Assembly: GCA_027034965.1 (NCBI GenBank)
Contig: JALVWL010000050.1
Span: forward strand, 4,369-16,003
DNA: 11,635 nt
Reading direction: 5' to 3'
From: Candidatus Omnitrophota bacterium
GTDB taxonomy: Bacteria > Omnitrophota > Gorgyraeia > S143-82
The notes beneath the pieces are model-generated. The model worked only from the letters and a program-made list of their open reading frames with translations, was not told where the DNA came from and did no database searches. Every line of letters starts with the position of its first letter. The first letter of the stretch is position 1. Below, piece after piece: positions 1 to 7,469 of this stretch. Position numbers and translations under genes: made by a program.

Positions 1-33
1 TCCTTCTCCCTTCTCCATCCTCAAAACTTGTGT

Positions 34-62
34 TGTGGTTTTTAGTTTTTAGTTTAACCACA
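34..62. repeat. Seven-base inverted repeat with A/T-rich loop
   Basis: TGTGGTT (34-40) pairs with AACCACA (56-62) across a 15-base loop made mostly of two TTTTTAG copies. In the minus-strand transcript predicted from the element at 112-124 it would be a leader stem-loop. It has no following T-run in either direction and could be incidental. Confidence 0.25.
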
Positions 63-111
63 TGGCGAATTCTTATTTTTCAGCTTTTCCTATTGTCCCA
101 CAACGGGTTCC

Positions 112-124
112 ATTATATCACAAA
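112..124 (-). promoter_or_regulatory. Possible extended -10 promoter for a gene beyond the left edge
   Basis: The minus strand reads TTTGTGATATAAT, containing TG-N-TATAAT. It agrees with the motif at 4424-4436 at 12 of 13 positions. No convincing -35 hexamer is present. No gene lies between it and the left edge, so it would drive something outside, with a leader of at least 100 bases. The purine-rich GAGGATGGAGAAGGGAGAAGGA at the very edge might include that gene's ribosome binding site. Confidence 0.45.
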
Positions 125-222
125 TCCCTATTGCATAATCTGGAATAAAAAAGGACATAATCATCCCTTCTCCCACCAAATCTAACAGCCTAATTTTCGA
201 TTACATCTCATAGGCCCTGAGC

Positions 223-663
223 TTATAGCTCATTATATAATGGAACTATCCCTTTCAGAAAGAATTTCTCGCATAATTGGCGCATAGGTTGAAGCACAAA
301 GTCACGTTCCTTTATCCCTGGATGAGGTATCTTAAGATCAGGTGAGTCTATAGCTATATCGTCGTAGATAAGTATGTCTATATCGATAGTACGTGGTAGA
401 TTCTGGCCCTTACTTTTCCTCCCTAACCTCTTCTCTATTTGCTTTAATTCCAGCAAGAGTCTTTGAGGTGAAAGCAATGTATAAATAAGGCAGACTGCGT
501 TTACAAACTCATATACCGCACCATACATAGGGGGATTATAATAGAAGTCAGACACACCCGCCAGGGAGGTAAAAGGAAGCTGATTTATCAATCTAAGAGC
601 GGCATTTATATTTTCCTGGCGATTGCCGAGATTGCTGCCGAGTCCGAGAAAAACCCTACTCAT
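223..663 (-). CDS. folK: 2-amino-4-hydroxy-6-hydroxymethyldihydropteridine diphosphokinase (HPPK)
   Basis: FolK transfers pyrophosphate from ATP to 6-hydroxymethyl-7,8-dihydropterin, the step before dihydropteroate synthase in folate synthesis. Canonical elements are GLGSNLGNR (7-15), EFVNAV (52-57), [10 protein letters not shown] (73-82), and [11 protein letters not shown] (90-100) with magnesium ligands Asp94 and Asp96, then [15 protein letters not shown] (112-126). The length of 146 aa is within the family range. The ATG overlaps the end of ribBA by 8 bases and has little Shine-Dalgarno sequence, pointing to coupled translation. Its stop codon lies inside a small inverted repeat (218-232). 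It is the last gene seen on this strand before a 222-base gap at the left edge. folP and folB are not in the window. Confidence 0.96.
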   Translation of the reverse strand: MSRVFLGLGSNLGNRQENINAALRLINQLPFTSLAGVSDFYYNPPMYGAVYEFVNAVCLIYTLLSPQRLLLELKQIEKRLGRKSKGQNLPRTIDIDILIYDDIAIDSPDLKIPHPGIKERDFVLQPMRQLCEKFFLKGIVPLYNEL

Positions 664-1855
664 CTAGCAGATGACCCATTTTTTTCTTCTTTGTCTCCAG
701 ATAGAACTCGTTTTCCCTCTTCTTGCCGACAATTATCGGTACTCGTTCCACTATCTCGAGGTCATATCCCTGCAGACCTACTATCTTTCGGGGATTATTC
801 GTCATAAGACGTATCTTCCTTATTCCCAGCTCCTTCAATATCTGGGCCCCAATGCCGTATTCCCTCAGATCCGCCGGAAATCCCAGCGCAATATTTGCAT
901 CAACCGTATCCATACCCTTATCCTGTAGGTGATAGGCCTTTATCTTATTGGCAAGCCCTATTCCGCGTCCCTCTTGGGACATATACAGGATGACGCCCTT
1001 GCCTTCGCTATTTATTCTCTGCATTGCCGCATGGAGCTGTTCACCGCAATCGCACCTGCGAGAATGAAAGATATCACCGGTCATACACTGGGAGTGGACC
1101 CTTACCAGCACTGGTTCATCTGTAGACCAACTCCCCTTCCAGATGGCCAGGTGCTCCTGTCCGTCAATAAGACTACGGAATATGGCTACATTAAACTCCC
1201 CAAAATCAGTAGGCATCCTGGCATCGGCAATTCTCTCTATAAGCCGTTCAGTCCTGCGCCTGTATTCTATGATGTCCGCTACTGAACACATAGAGAGGTT
1301 ATGTCTGCTGGCGAACCTTTCAAGGTCGGGCAGGCGTGCCATAGAGCCATCCTCATTCATAATCTCACATATAACCGCTACGGGTTCAAGCCCTGCCAGT
1401 TTCATCAGGTCTATTGCCGCCTCAGTATGCCCTGCCCGCACCAACACTCCACCATTTACTGCCCTAAGTGGAAATATATGCCCAGGCCGTACCAGGTCCT
1501 CTGGACGCGAATCAGGCGAACACAACACCTCTATAGTCCTGGCCCTATCATGTGCGGATATTCCGGTCGTTATGCCGACTGCCGCATCGACGGACATCGC
1601 CCAGGCCGTTGCGAATTGGTCGCGCGTAGAATCGGGAGAAGAAAGTATGGGAATATCCAGGGCCTTGAGCCTTTCCTCGGTCATAGGCACACAAATCAGG
1701 CCTCGGCCCTCCTTTGCCATGAAGTTTATCTTCTCAGGCGTTGCATATACACCGGCAACTATCAGATCCCCTTCATTCTCTCTGTCTTCGTCATCCACGA
1801 CAATAACTATCTTGCCCTCTTTTATATCTGAGACAACCTTATCAATATTATCCAT
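656..1855 (-). CDS. ribBA: Bifunctional 3,4-dihydroxy-2-butanone 4-phosphate synthase / GTP cyclohydrolase II
   Basis: The two domains make both starting compounds of riboflavin. The N-terminal domain (about 1-200) converts ribulose 5-phosphate to dihydroxybutanone phosphate and carries [10 protein letters not shown] (21-30), EGRGL (49-53), [12 protein letters not shown] and [10 protein letters not shown]. The C-terminal domain opens GTP and carries the zinc cysteines in [20 protein letters not shown] (Cys257, 268, 270) and the [11 protein letters not shown] catalytic block (294-304). I chose ATG at 1855 because the protein then begins MDNIDKVV as in relatives; AAGGAG (1866-1871) is 10 bases upstream. 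A TTG at 1861, only 4 bases from that site, would add two residues. Both catalytic halves look intact. The stop overlaps the folK start by 8 bases. No ribD or ribH/ribE is in view, so the remaining steps are encoded elsewhere. Confidence 0.97.
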   Translation of the reverse strand: MDNIDKVVSDIKEGKIVIVVDDEDRENEGDLIVAGVYATPEKINFMAKEGRGLICVPMTEERLKALDIPILSSPDSTRDQFATAWAMSVDAAVGITTGISAHDRARTIEVLCSPDSRPEDLVRPGHIFPLRAVNGGVLVRAGHTEAAIDLMKLAGLEPVAVICEIMNEDGSMARLPDLERFASRHNLSMCSVADIIEYRRRTERLIERIADARMPTDFGEFNVAIFRSLIDGQEHLAIWKGSWSTDEPVLVRVHSQCMTGDIFHSRRCDCGEQLHAAMQRINSEGKGVILYMSQEGRGIGLANKIKAYHLQDKGMDTVDANIALGFPADLREYGIGAQILKELGIRKIRLMTNNPRKIVGLQGYDLEIVERVPIIVGKKRENEFYLETKKKKMGHLLDE

Positions 1856-1869
1856 ACACAATATTCTCC

Positions 1870-2508
1870 TTACAACCTTGTCTTCTTTTCTTCTCCTTGC
1901 AATAACCTTCTTATATTCTCTCTATGCCTATAGAGGACCAAGATACCTATTATAACACCCATTATCTTTATCGCCAGATCTTCTATAAAAAATATCGAAC
2001 CCAAAAACAGGGCAAGTGCCATAGAGATAGAGGCAATAGATACAAAGCCCGTCAACTGGTAGAAAATCAACCAGAGGATAAGTCCTGAGGCCAGGATAAA
2101 AAATAGATTGTGATAAAAGGTAGAAACCCCCAACAACACACCTATTGCCGTCGCAACGCCCTTACCACCTCTAAAACCGATATAGATAGGCAGGATATGC
2201 CCGATTATAGCAAACACGGCCGCCGATATAATCGCGAGACTGTTTCCTGGAATAAATCTACCAGCAAGGACAACTGCTATCAGCCCTTTCAAGATATCTA
2301 AAAGAAGGATAACCCTGCCCCAAAGCCTGCTGTTCAATACCCTTGCTACGTTTGTGGCGCCTATGTTCCCGCTCCCAAGCTCTCGGATATCCTTGCCAAG
2401 TTTTAACCTTACCAGGATGTAGCCAAAAGGAACAGCCCCTAGAAGATAAGGCAAACCAACAGAAAAGAGTACCCAAGTAGCAATGGGTTTTATGGTCTCC
2501 ACCCACAT
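1870..2508 (-). CDS. plsY: Glycerol-3-phosphate acyltransferase PlsY
   Basis: PlsY is an inner-membrane enzyme that transfers an acyl group from acyl phosphate to glycerol 3-phosphate, giving lysophosphatidate. The three conserved cytoplasmic motifs are visible: [12 protein letters not shown] (45-56), [20 protein letters not shown] (103-122) and [15 protein letters not shown] (193-207). Hydrophobic segments near 10-35, 64-84, 90-112, 123-150 and 152-192 fit its multi-pass topology. Length (212 aa) is typical. The start codon has no strong Shine-Dalgarno sequence and lies 7 bases after the asd stop, so translation is probably coupled to asd. Its stop codon overlaps the AAGGAG that serves ribBA. 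No plsX is in this window. Confidence 0.96.
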   Translation of the reverse strand: MWVETIKPIATWVLFSVGLPYLLGAVPFGYILVRLKLGKDIRELGSGNIGATNVARVLNSRLWGRVILLLDILKGLIAVVLAGRFIPGNSLAIISAAVFAIIGHILPIYIGFRGGKGVATAIGVLLGVSTFYHNLFFILASGLILWLIFYQLTGFVSIASISMALALFLGSIFFIEDLAIKIMGVIIGILVLYRHRENIRRLLQGEEKKTRL

Positions 2509-2515
2509 ATCAGGA

Positions 2516-3565
2516 TTAAGCCCTTATTAATAGCTCGGCTATCTGAACGGCATTTAATGCCGCGCCCTTGCGTAGGTTGTCTGCGACTATCCAGAGATTC
2601 AACCCGTTTTCAACAGTAAGGTCTCGCCTTATCCTGCCCACGAACACATCATCCTCACCGGCCGCATCCAGTGCCAGGGGATAGGCATCCTTATCCGGTT
2701 CATCCAAGACCCTTACTCCCTTGGCAGAGGAAAGCACCTGCCTTATCTCATCGAGAGAGGAAAAGCTTTCCTTTAATTCAACATTGACCGCCTCGCTATG
2801 TGCCTTTAATACAGGAACCCTCACACAGGTAGGGCTGACTTCTATATCAGGCAGGTGCATAATCTTTTTTGTCTCGTTTATCATCTTCCATTCTTCCTTT
2901 GTATAGCCCTCATCATAGAATACATCTATATGGGGCAGGACATTGAAGGCAATAGGATGGGCCAGGACCCTGGATAGTCCCTCTGCAGACCGCAGTCTAT
3001 TTTTTAATTCCTCTGCCGAGCACCTATCACAATTCTCCAGAATAAAGCTCAATTCCTCCCACAACTGATCAACCGCTGCCTTGCCCCACCCAGAGACAGA
3101 CTGATAGGTAGCAACAACAACGCGCCTTATCCCATACCTATCGGCCAGGGGCTTGAGTACAACAACCATCTGTATAGTAGAACAATTTGGATTTGCGATT
3201 ATTCCTTTGTGTTTGAAGGCATCCTCTGGATTTACCTCTGGCACAACCAGTGGGACATCTGGATCCATCCTCCAGGCACTGCTGTTGTCTATAACCACAA
3301 CGCCCTTTTTTGCTGCAATCGGTGCATACTCCTTACTGATGGAGCCGCCGGCGCTAAATAAGGCAAAGTCAAGGCCATCAAAGCCCTCAGGAGACAAGAC
3401 CTTAACCTCTATCTCCTTGCCTTTAAAGGAAAGGCGCCTGCCCTTTGACCTCTCAGAGGCAAGAAGCCTTATTTCATCAACCGGAAAATCCCTTTGCTCC
3501 AGTACCTTTAGCATCTCCCTTCCGACCATTCCTGTAGCACCAACCACTCCTACCTTATATCCCAT
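2516..3565 (-). CDS. asd: Aspartate-semialdehyde dehydrogenase
   Basis: Asd reduces beta-aspartyl phosphate to aspartate semialdehyde with NADPH, the branch point for lysine/diaminopimelate, threonine and methionine. The N-terminal Rossmann motif VGATGMVG (8-15) binds NADP. The active-site nucleophile is Cys128 in NPNCSTIQM, and the substrate-binding region includes YQSVSGWGKAAVDQL (154-168). Arg249 in CVRVPV and His256 in HSEAVNVE complete the active site. At 349 aa it is a little longer than usual (~330-340); the extra length is around 172-205, a charged segment containing ENCDRC. The ATG is preceded by a near-perfect AAGGAGG with 6-base spacing (3572-3578). It is 27 bases after the broken LamG gene and 7 bases before plsY, so it is likely the first intact gene of a housekeeping operon. 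Confidence 0.97.
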   Translation of the reverse strand: MGYKVGVVGATGMVGREMLKVLEQRDFPVDEIRLLASERSKGRRLSFKGKEIEVKVLSPEGFDGLDFALFSAGGSISKEYAPIAAKKGVVVIDNSSAWRMDPDVPLVVPEVNPEDAFKHKGIIANPNCSTIQMVVVLKPLADRYGIRRVVVATYQSVSGWGKAAVDQLWEELSFILENCDRCSAEELKNRLRSAEGLSRVLAHPIAFNVLPHIDVFYDEGYTKEEWKMINETKKIMHLPDIEVSPTCVRVPVLKAHSEAVNVELKESFSSLDEIRQVLSSAKGVRVLDEPDKDAYPLALDAAGEDDVFVGRIRRDLTVENGLNLWIVADNLRKGAALNAVQIAELLIRA

Positions 3566-3592
3566 AAATAGCCTCCTTCTTTAGGGTTTCTA

Positions 3593-3826
3593 TCACAGTA
3601 ATCCTGCTACCTCATAATCATCGAGAAGACTGGTGAATATGCAGAACTCGTCTATCTTACCGTTATAAAAGACCTTCCCTTGGTAGGATCCTAAATAAAT
3701 CTTCTCCCTTATTGGATCTTTGTCCATAGACAATCGGTTATTCCACAGGACATTATCGACCACCTTCTTATCGTTTAGATACACCACTACACGCATACCC
3801 TTAAACCCCACGAGCAAGTGAACCAA
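3593..3826 (-). pseudogene. LamG-like surface protein, C-terminal half, separated by two in-frame stops
   Basis: This 77-residue frame reads VHLLVGFKGMRVVVYLNDKK, then KIYLGSYQGKVFYNGKIDEF and CIFTSLLDDYEVAGLL. That is the second half of a LamG domain: the W-x-HL-type strand, the YVNGK-like strand, and the G-x-IDE-x-x-IY-x-x-L-x-x-x-E ending. It has no ribosome binding site; its first possible codon is a TTG directly after the TGA at 3827-3829. It is in the same frame as the upstream half, with CCT TAG ATT TGA TTG at the junction. The simplest reading is one LamG gene of about 225 codons that is broken in the middle, or a sequence error at the junction. Its end lies 27 bases before asd and may still carry transcription into that operon. 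Confidence 0.7.
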
Positions 3827-3832
3827 TCAAAT

Positions 3833-4270
3833 CTAAGGAATATCCACAGGGATACGTACAATCTCCCTATCCCCATCCTCAAGATGCAAAATTACAGCAA
3901 GCCTATCTGGAAACACATCATCTGCCTTTATCTCTAGTGGAGAAGATGATAGAATTACATCGCCCTTTTTAAGGCCGCGAGAAAAGACATACAGGCCAAT
4001 TGAAAGCCCGCTTGTCTCAATATCCTCAAACCAATCCTCAGGTACAGATAGAGAAACAAATCCCTGCCTGTAGTAGAAGTCTACTGCTCTACCCCTGATA
4101 CCATCGTCCCAATCCAATTGGCCCTCAAAGGAGACATCCACCTCTCCATTCCGAACTATAGGGTCTGGCTTGGGTCCGTCAAACCCAATAAATAGATTGG
4201 GCCTTGCTGTAAATCCGTAAAAGAATAGTATTATAATCGCTAGCGCTAATGCCCCCCACCTTAAATGCAT
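3833..4270 (-). CDS. LamG-like surface protein, N-terminal half (gene broken downstream)
   Basis: The 145-residue product starts with a short basic N-terminus and a hydrophobic segment (about 6-22, GALALAIIILFFYGF) acting as a signal or membrane anchor. No lipobox cysteine is present. From about residue 28 the sequence follows the first half of a LamG/concanavalin A-like jelly-roll domain: FDGPKPDP, then GIRGRAVDFYYRQGFVSLSV and a GLSIGLYVFSRGLKKGDVILS block, equivalent to the usual WVKP-type strand region. It stops at HLEDGDREIVRIPVDIP, in mid-domain. The second half continues in the same frame after two stop codons (TAG, then TGA). The ATG is well supported by GGGAGGG 5 bases upstream (4276-4282). 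Family knowledge: LamG domains bind carbohydrates or proteins outside the cell. With half a jelly-roll, this product alone is unlikely to fold normally. Confidence 0.75.
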   Translation of the reverse strand: MHLRWGALALAIIILFFYGFTARPNLFIGFDGPKPDPIVRNGEVDVSFEGQLDWDDGIRGRAVDFYYRQGFVSLSVPEDWFEDIETSGLSIGLYVFSRGLKKGDVILSSSPLEIKADDVFPDRLAVILHLEDGDREIVRIPVDIP

Positions 4271-4307
4271 CTTATCCCTCCCGTATTATCAAAAGTTAAG
4301 AATGGAG

Positions 4308-4341
4308 GATGGAGAATGAAGGTAAAATCTTTTTCTCCATC
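4308..4341. repeat. Nine-base perfect inverted repeat in the 4271-4449 intergenic region
   Basis: GATGGAGAA at 4308-4316 pairs perfectly with TTCTCCATC at 4333-4341 across a 16-base loop. On the minus-strand transcript it would form a stem in the leader of the LamG gene, about 40-70 bases before its start codon. No T-run follows it in that direction, so it is not a standard terminator for the prepilin genes. The remainder of the 179-base region is A/T-rich and holds no reading frame I would support. Confidence 0.4.
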
Positions 4342-4423
4342 TCTCTTTTTTATTATCTACGATTTTTCGATTTGCTTTGTCTATACCAAATTTGTTTAGA
4401 CCTAATATCCAAGTAGCTGAAAG

Positions 4424-4436
4424 ATTATACCACAAA
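4424..4436 (-). promoter_or_regulatory. Possible extended -10 promoter upstream of the LamG gene and asd operon
   Basis: The minus strand reads TTTGTGGTATAAT, which contains TG-N-TATAAT, a perfect extended -10 element. No good -35 hexamer lies 16-18 bases further upstream, which extended -10 promoters can tolerate. Transcription would begin about 150 bases before the ATG at 4270 and could serve the LamG gene, asd, plsY, ribBA and folK. An almost identical motif occurs at 112-124. Confidence 0.45.
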
Positions 4437-4449
4437 CCCAGGCCAAAGA

Positions 4450-7400
4450 CTATATAGGATGCCTATCGAACATAGAGGGGTCCTTCTCTATAAAATAGGC
4501 AGTAGTACCAATGTAATTTAGATGGCCGGGCGGGGTCTTGTTGAATCTAAATGGCTCCCAGGTAACATCTCTTTGGGGGATAAATTGCCCCTCTATTCCG
4601 TGCCAGTCTGATTTGCTAAGTGAGAGATAAAAATTATATTTACTATACACATCCGACCAGCGTACATCGTTGTTTTCAGTATCCATTACCCGTGGAAAGG
4701 AGCCCCTAATCACTATAGAGGGTTCTCCTCCCCCTACCCAATCATCCCCATTCTTCCACCTCCAGGTCTCAAGCCCATAGGGATAATCAGGCACGGTCTC
4801 ATTCCTTACAATGGCCGCGTTTATCTCCACTGTATCGTCTGGGTCATACTGGGCAGGGAGCGGTCCACTGAGCATACAATCAGATCCAGTACACCTTGGG
4901 TCATGGGCATCCTTAAAGTATTGAACGATACGATTGTTGAGTTGCTCTGGTTTGCCTTCAAGATCCAGGTTATTCGTAATCTCGGATAATTTATCCATGG
5001 GAGGAGCCCCATATGCCTGCATATCAGCAGGAAGATTGTTATAAAAATTCAATAACGCATTTTTAATGGCTTGTAATTTCTGCCCCTTCTGCGGGTCGTC
5101 TTCAGCAGGCCAGTAGTCGTCACCCAGTACGTCAGTAAGGTATTCAGTAACATCTCCATAGGGAAGGATTGGTTCGAAAAAGCTAGGGACAAAATTGTGT
5201 TGATCAGGGTCAAAGCCTTTGCTGAGGAAATAGAGGTATCCATCTGTTATAATGGCACAGGGCGGTGGGCTCTCTTCTCCGTCCAATGGATCGGCATTGA
5301 AGTCATCCTGTATCATTACTGACTGCACACTTACTACTGTCAGCCCACTCTCGAGATCAATATCCCCACCATTCACAAGCCTTACTGCCTTTTTGTAATA
5401 ACGGCTGGTGTCCGTCTGGGGATTCCTATAGTCTATCCAGACAAGACCGCTGCTGTCCTTGACATATTCATCCTGGGTAAAGGCCTGGACATCTATAGTG
5501 AGGACATCGCCCTGCTTTATTCGTGCTGTATAATTCGTAGGATGGCCATCTACTACATTAGTATAATGAAGTTCATTACTAAATATCATATGTTTCTGGG
5601 AGAGCCAGTCAGGCAGGCCCTCTTCACTGGACTCATCATACTTCTTCTCACCGTTTATATAGACTACCAGGTGATAGCCATTGCTATCATCCCCCTCATA
5701 GCCTATCCATACCCCGTTTTGCCTTGCCTCTGGCAATAATGCATCATTGAGTGAGATCGGAACCCTATCGATCGCACCGTTTACTCCTGTCTTTATAATC
5801 GAAGAGACATCTACTGTGTTTGTCCCCTTTTCTCCTGCAGGTGCCGTGTATTTTCCTTCCAGCCAGTCCTTAAACCTAAGGGCCTGGAACTGATAGCTCG
5901 TATCCAGGGCATTGAAGCTTCCCTTCTCAGGGTCATCTGGATTCCCATCATTACGCACAAACCCCTTCTTTATATAGTCTTGTATCTTTGGGTCATTAAA
6001 GTCAATGGCCTGTTCCTTGGTAAACTTATAGGTGCTAAGGTCTGTATTCTCGATTTTGTCCTTCCACCAAAATTCCTCTGAGGAAACATCATAGTGATAG
6101 AGTTGTCCTTTATATTTGACATCCACATCCTCCTTTACTGGAATGGTCTTTGTCTTCCACTCCCCTGCTGTCCTGTCCCAATAGTTCATCTCTATCTGTG
6201 TTGTTCCATTTGCAGCCGTATCCTCCATATCAAAGACCTGGGCATAGTCTGCCTTCCTGGGGTCAGATACTATCCTGTACTTCCCATTGCCAAGATCCTT
6301 ATAGAGCCGGACAAATTTGACTGGCTTTTCCCCTATTTCATCTGCATCTCTTGTTAGATTTTCTCCAAAACGATTTTCATAATAGCGTTCCCACACAAGC
6401 CACTGCATATACTGATCAACGTTATAATCTAAGGGTTGACCTGAAGAATCGAAGAGTCGTAGAGGCAGATCTATATTAACCTCTGATGCACCATTTAAGT
6501 CGATATAGCCGGTATCCTGAGTTGCATCCGTAAAGGTAAATTTAACGTTAGAGGTAATAGAATAGGCAGGAATGGCTCGCAGGTATCTGACAGGATCATA
6601 AGCAAAACGTGCGCCATCTGCACCATAGTAATAGTCCCGATCAAAATCCCTGCCCCCTAATTCACTCTTAGACATAGGCAGAAGCGCCCAGCCGTCTATC
6701 GCCCCTTCGTTTTTGTCATACCAGGCATCAACTTTCGACTTATTACTGTAAATATATTTCATCGCCTTTAAGTAGCCATTTTTGATTTTTTTCCCCATAT
6801 CCCATGCATACGGGGGCAGCTTGGACTGGTACTCTGTCCTAAATGCTCCATCAGCATTCGTACTGAGCATGGCTATATCTTTGAACTCACTTCCACTCCA
6901 GTGATAAAATTTTATATCACCATTCACATATATCTTCCCTATTCCCTTACCATCTATATTTATTCCATTAAATGTATGCTTCTGATTATAAAAGAACATA
7001 AACTCCAATAGATTGCCGCTTATCATACTTGCCCTTATTACCTTTATCGCACCATTATGTTCTGCCCTAGCGACCTGCCAGATAGTTCCATTCTCATCTT
7101 TGTAGACCCTGACACGCACATCCTCTGTCCCAAATGGCAGATAATCTCCATCCTGACTAAAGGATGCCCCTGAAACAGTTACGGTTGGGTGTACGGTATT
7201 GGGCGTAAGTAATCCTGTCTGGCTGTCCATAGTATGTGTTGTCCAGTTCAGGTTGTGTTCTTGCAACTCTGTATAGGCATATATCAGCCCTTGTTCTGCC
7301 TTATAGAGGGCAATAGTCGCATCCCTGCTGCTGTCAAGGCTCGATTTGTTCACCATATTTAGATTGAACAACACCGTTGTTACTATCCCCACTATTAGCA

Positions 7401-7467
7401 TAACCACAAAGGCCAGGGCCAGGAGAATAGACCCATCTTGGTTTTTATCTCGCATACACATAAACAT
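4450..7467 (-). CDS. Very large PilX-like (pilus tip/minor pilin type) surface protein
   Basis: The first 70 residues match the PilX/GspK N-terminal pattern. A short leader ends QDG (10-12) and is followed by SILLALAFVVMLIVGIVTTVLF (membrane helix, ~13-37) without the Glu5 of ordinary pilins, as in PilX and GspK. Then comes the YKAEQGLIYAYTEL block (55-68), equivalent to the AAEAGL-type region. The rest, about 930 residues, is a soluble, aromatic- and Asp/Gly-rich region. It includes KIYVNGDIKF, a section around 700-752 (SGLTVVSVQS, then CAIITDGYLYFLS from Cys737) and VEINAAIV at 880-887. This late pattern recalls long PilX-N-terminal proteins of diderm bacteria, where it forms the C-terminal half. 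At 1005 aa it is about five times a usual PilX (~160-200 aa). It follows the PilW-like gene by two bases. ATGs at 7461 and 7455 are alternative starts giving shorter leaders. Function is inferred: a pilus tip, adhesin or secretion pseudopilus cap. Confidence 0.75.
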   Translation of the reverse strand: MFMCMRDKNQDGSILLALAFVVMLIVGIVTTVLFNLNMVNKSSLDSSRDATIALYKAEQGLIYAYTELQEHNLNWTTHTMDSQTGLLTPNTVHPTVTVSGASFSQDGDYLPFGTEDVRVRVYKDENGTIWQVARAEHNGAIKVIRASMISGNLLEFMFFYNQKHTFNGINIDGKGIGKIYVNGDIKFYHWSGSEFKDIAMLSTNADGAFRTEYQSKLPPYAWDMGKKIKNGYLKAMKYIYSNKSKVDAWYDKNEGAIDGWALLPMSKSELGGRDFDRDYYYGADGARFAYDPVRYLRAIPAYSITSNVKFTFTDATQDTGYIDLNGASEVNIDLPLRLFDSSGQPLDYNVDQYMQWLVWERYYENRFGENLTRDADEIGEKPVKFVRLYKDLGNGKYRIVSDPRKADYAQVFDMEDTAANGTTQIEMNYWDRTAGEWKTKTIPVKEDVDVKYKGQLYHYDVSSEEFWWKDKIENTDLSTYKFTKEQAIDFNDPKIQDYIKKGFVRNDGNPDDPEKGSFNALDTSYQFQALRFKDWLEGKYTAPAGEKGTNTVDVSSIIKTGVNGAIDRVPISLNDALLPEARQNGVWIGYEGDDSNGYHLVVYINGEKKYDESSEEGLPDWLSQKHMIFSNELHYTNVVDGHPTNYTARIKQGDVLTIDVQAFTQDEYVKDSSGLVWIDYRNPQTDTSRYYKKAVRLVNGGDIDLESGLTVVSVQSVMIQDDFNADPLDGEESPPPCAIITDGYLYFLSKGFDPDQHNFVPSFFEPILPYGDVTEYLTDVLGDDYWPAEDDPQKGQKLQAIKNALLNFYNNLPADMQAYGAPPMDKLSEITNNLDLEGKPEQLNNRIVQYFKDAHDPRCTGSDCMLSGPLPAQYDPDDTVEINAAIVRNETVPDYPYGLETWRWKNGDDWVGGGEPSIVIRGSFPRVMDTENNDVRWSDVYSKYNFYLSLSKSDWHGIEGQFIPQRDVTWEPFRFNKTPPGHLNYIGTTAYFIEKDPSMFDRHPI

Positions 7468-7469
7468 CT

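Noticed and set aside
218..232. TGAGCT-TAT-AGCTCA inverted repeat at the folK stop as a terminator
   Set aside because: The stem is only six pairs and is not followed by a T-run on the minus strand, so it does not meet the pattern of an intrinsic terminator.
1143..1955. Plus-strand open frame of 270 codons opposite ribBA
   Set aside because: It lies across the motif-rich ribBA gene and the end of plsY, is Ser/Ile/Arg-rich with no recognisable domain, and has no ribosome binding site. It is a shadow of the minus-strand coding.
3153..3584. Plus-strand open frame of 143 codons opposite asd
   Set aside because: The opposite strand encodes a complete Asd with all catalytic residues; the plus-strand product is low-complexity Ser/Thr/Leu-rich without family features.
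3827..3835. Programmed stop read-through or selenocysteine/pyrrolysine decoding in the LamG gene
   Set aside because: Two different stops within three codons and no supporting structure or insertion element make recoding unlikely; mutation or sequence error is simpler.
4308..4350. Inverted repeat followed by TCTCTTTTTT as a plus-strand terminator
   Set aside because: The T-rich tail is only in the plus direction, where there is no gene to terminate. It may be incidental, so only the repeat itself is listed.
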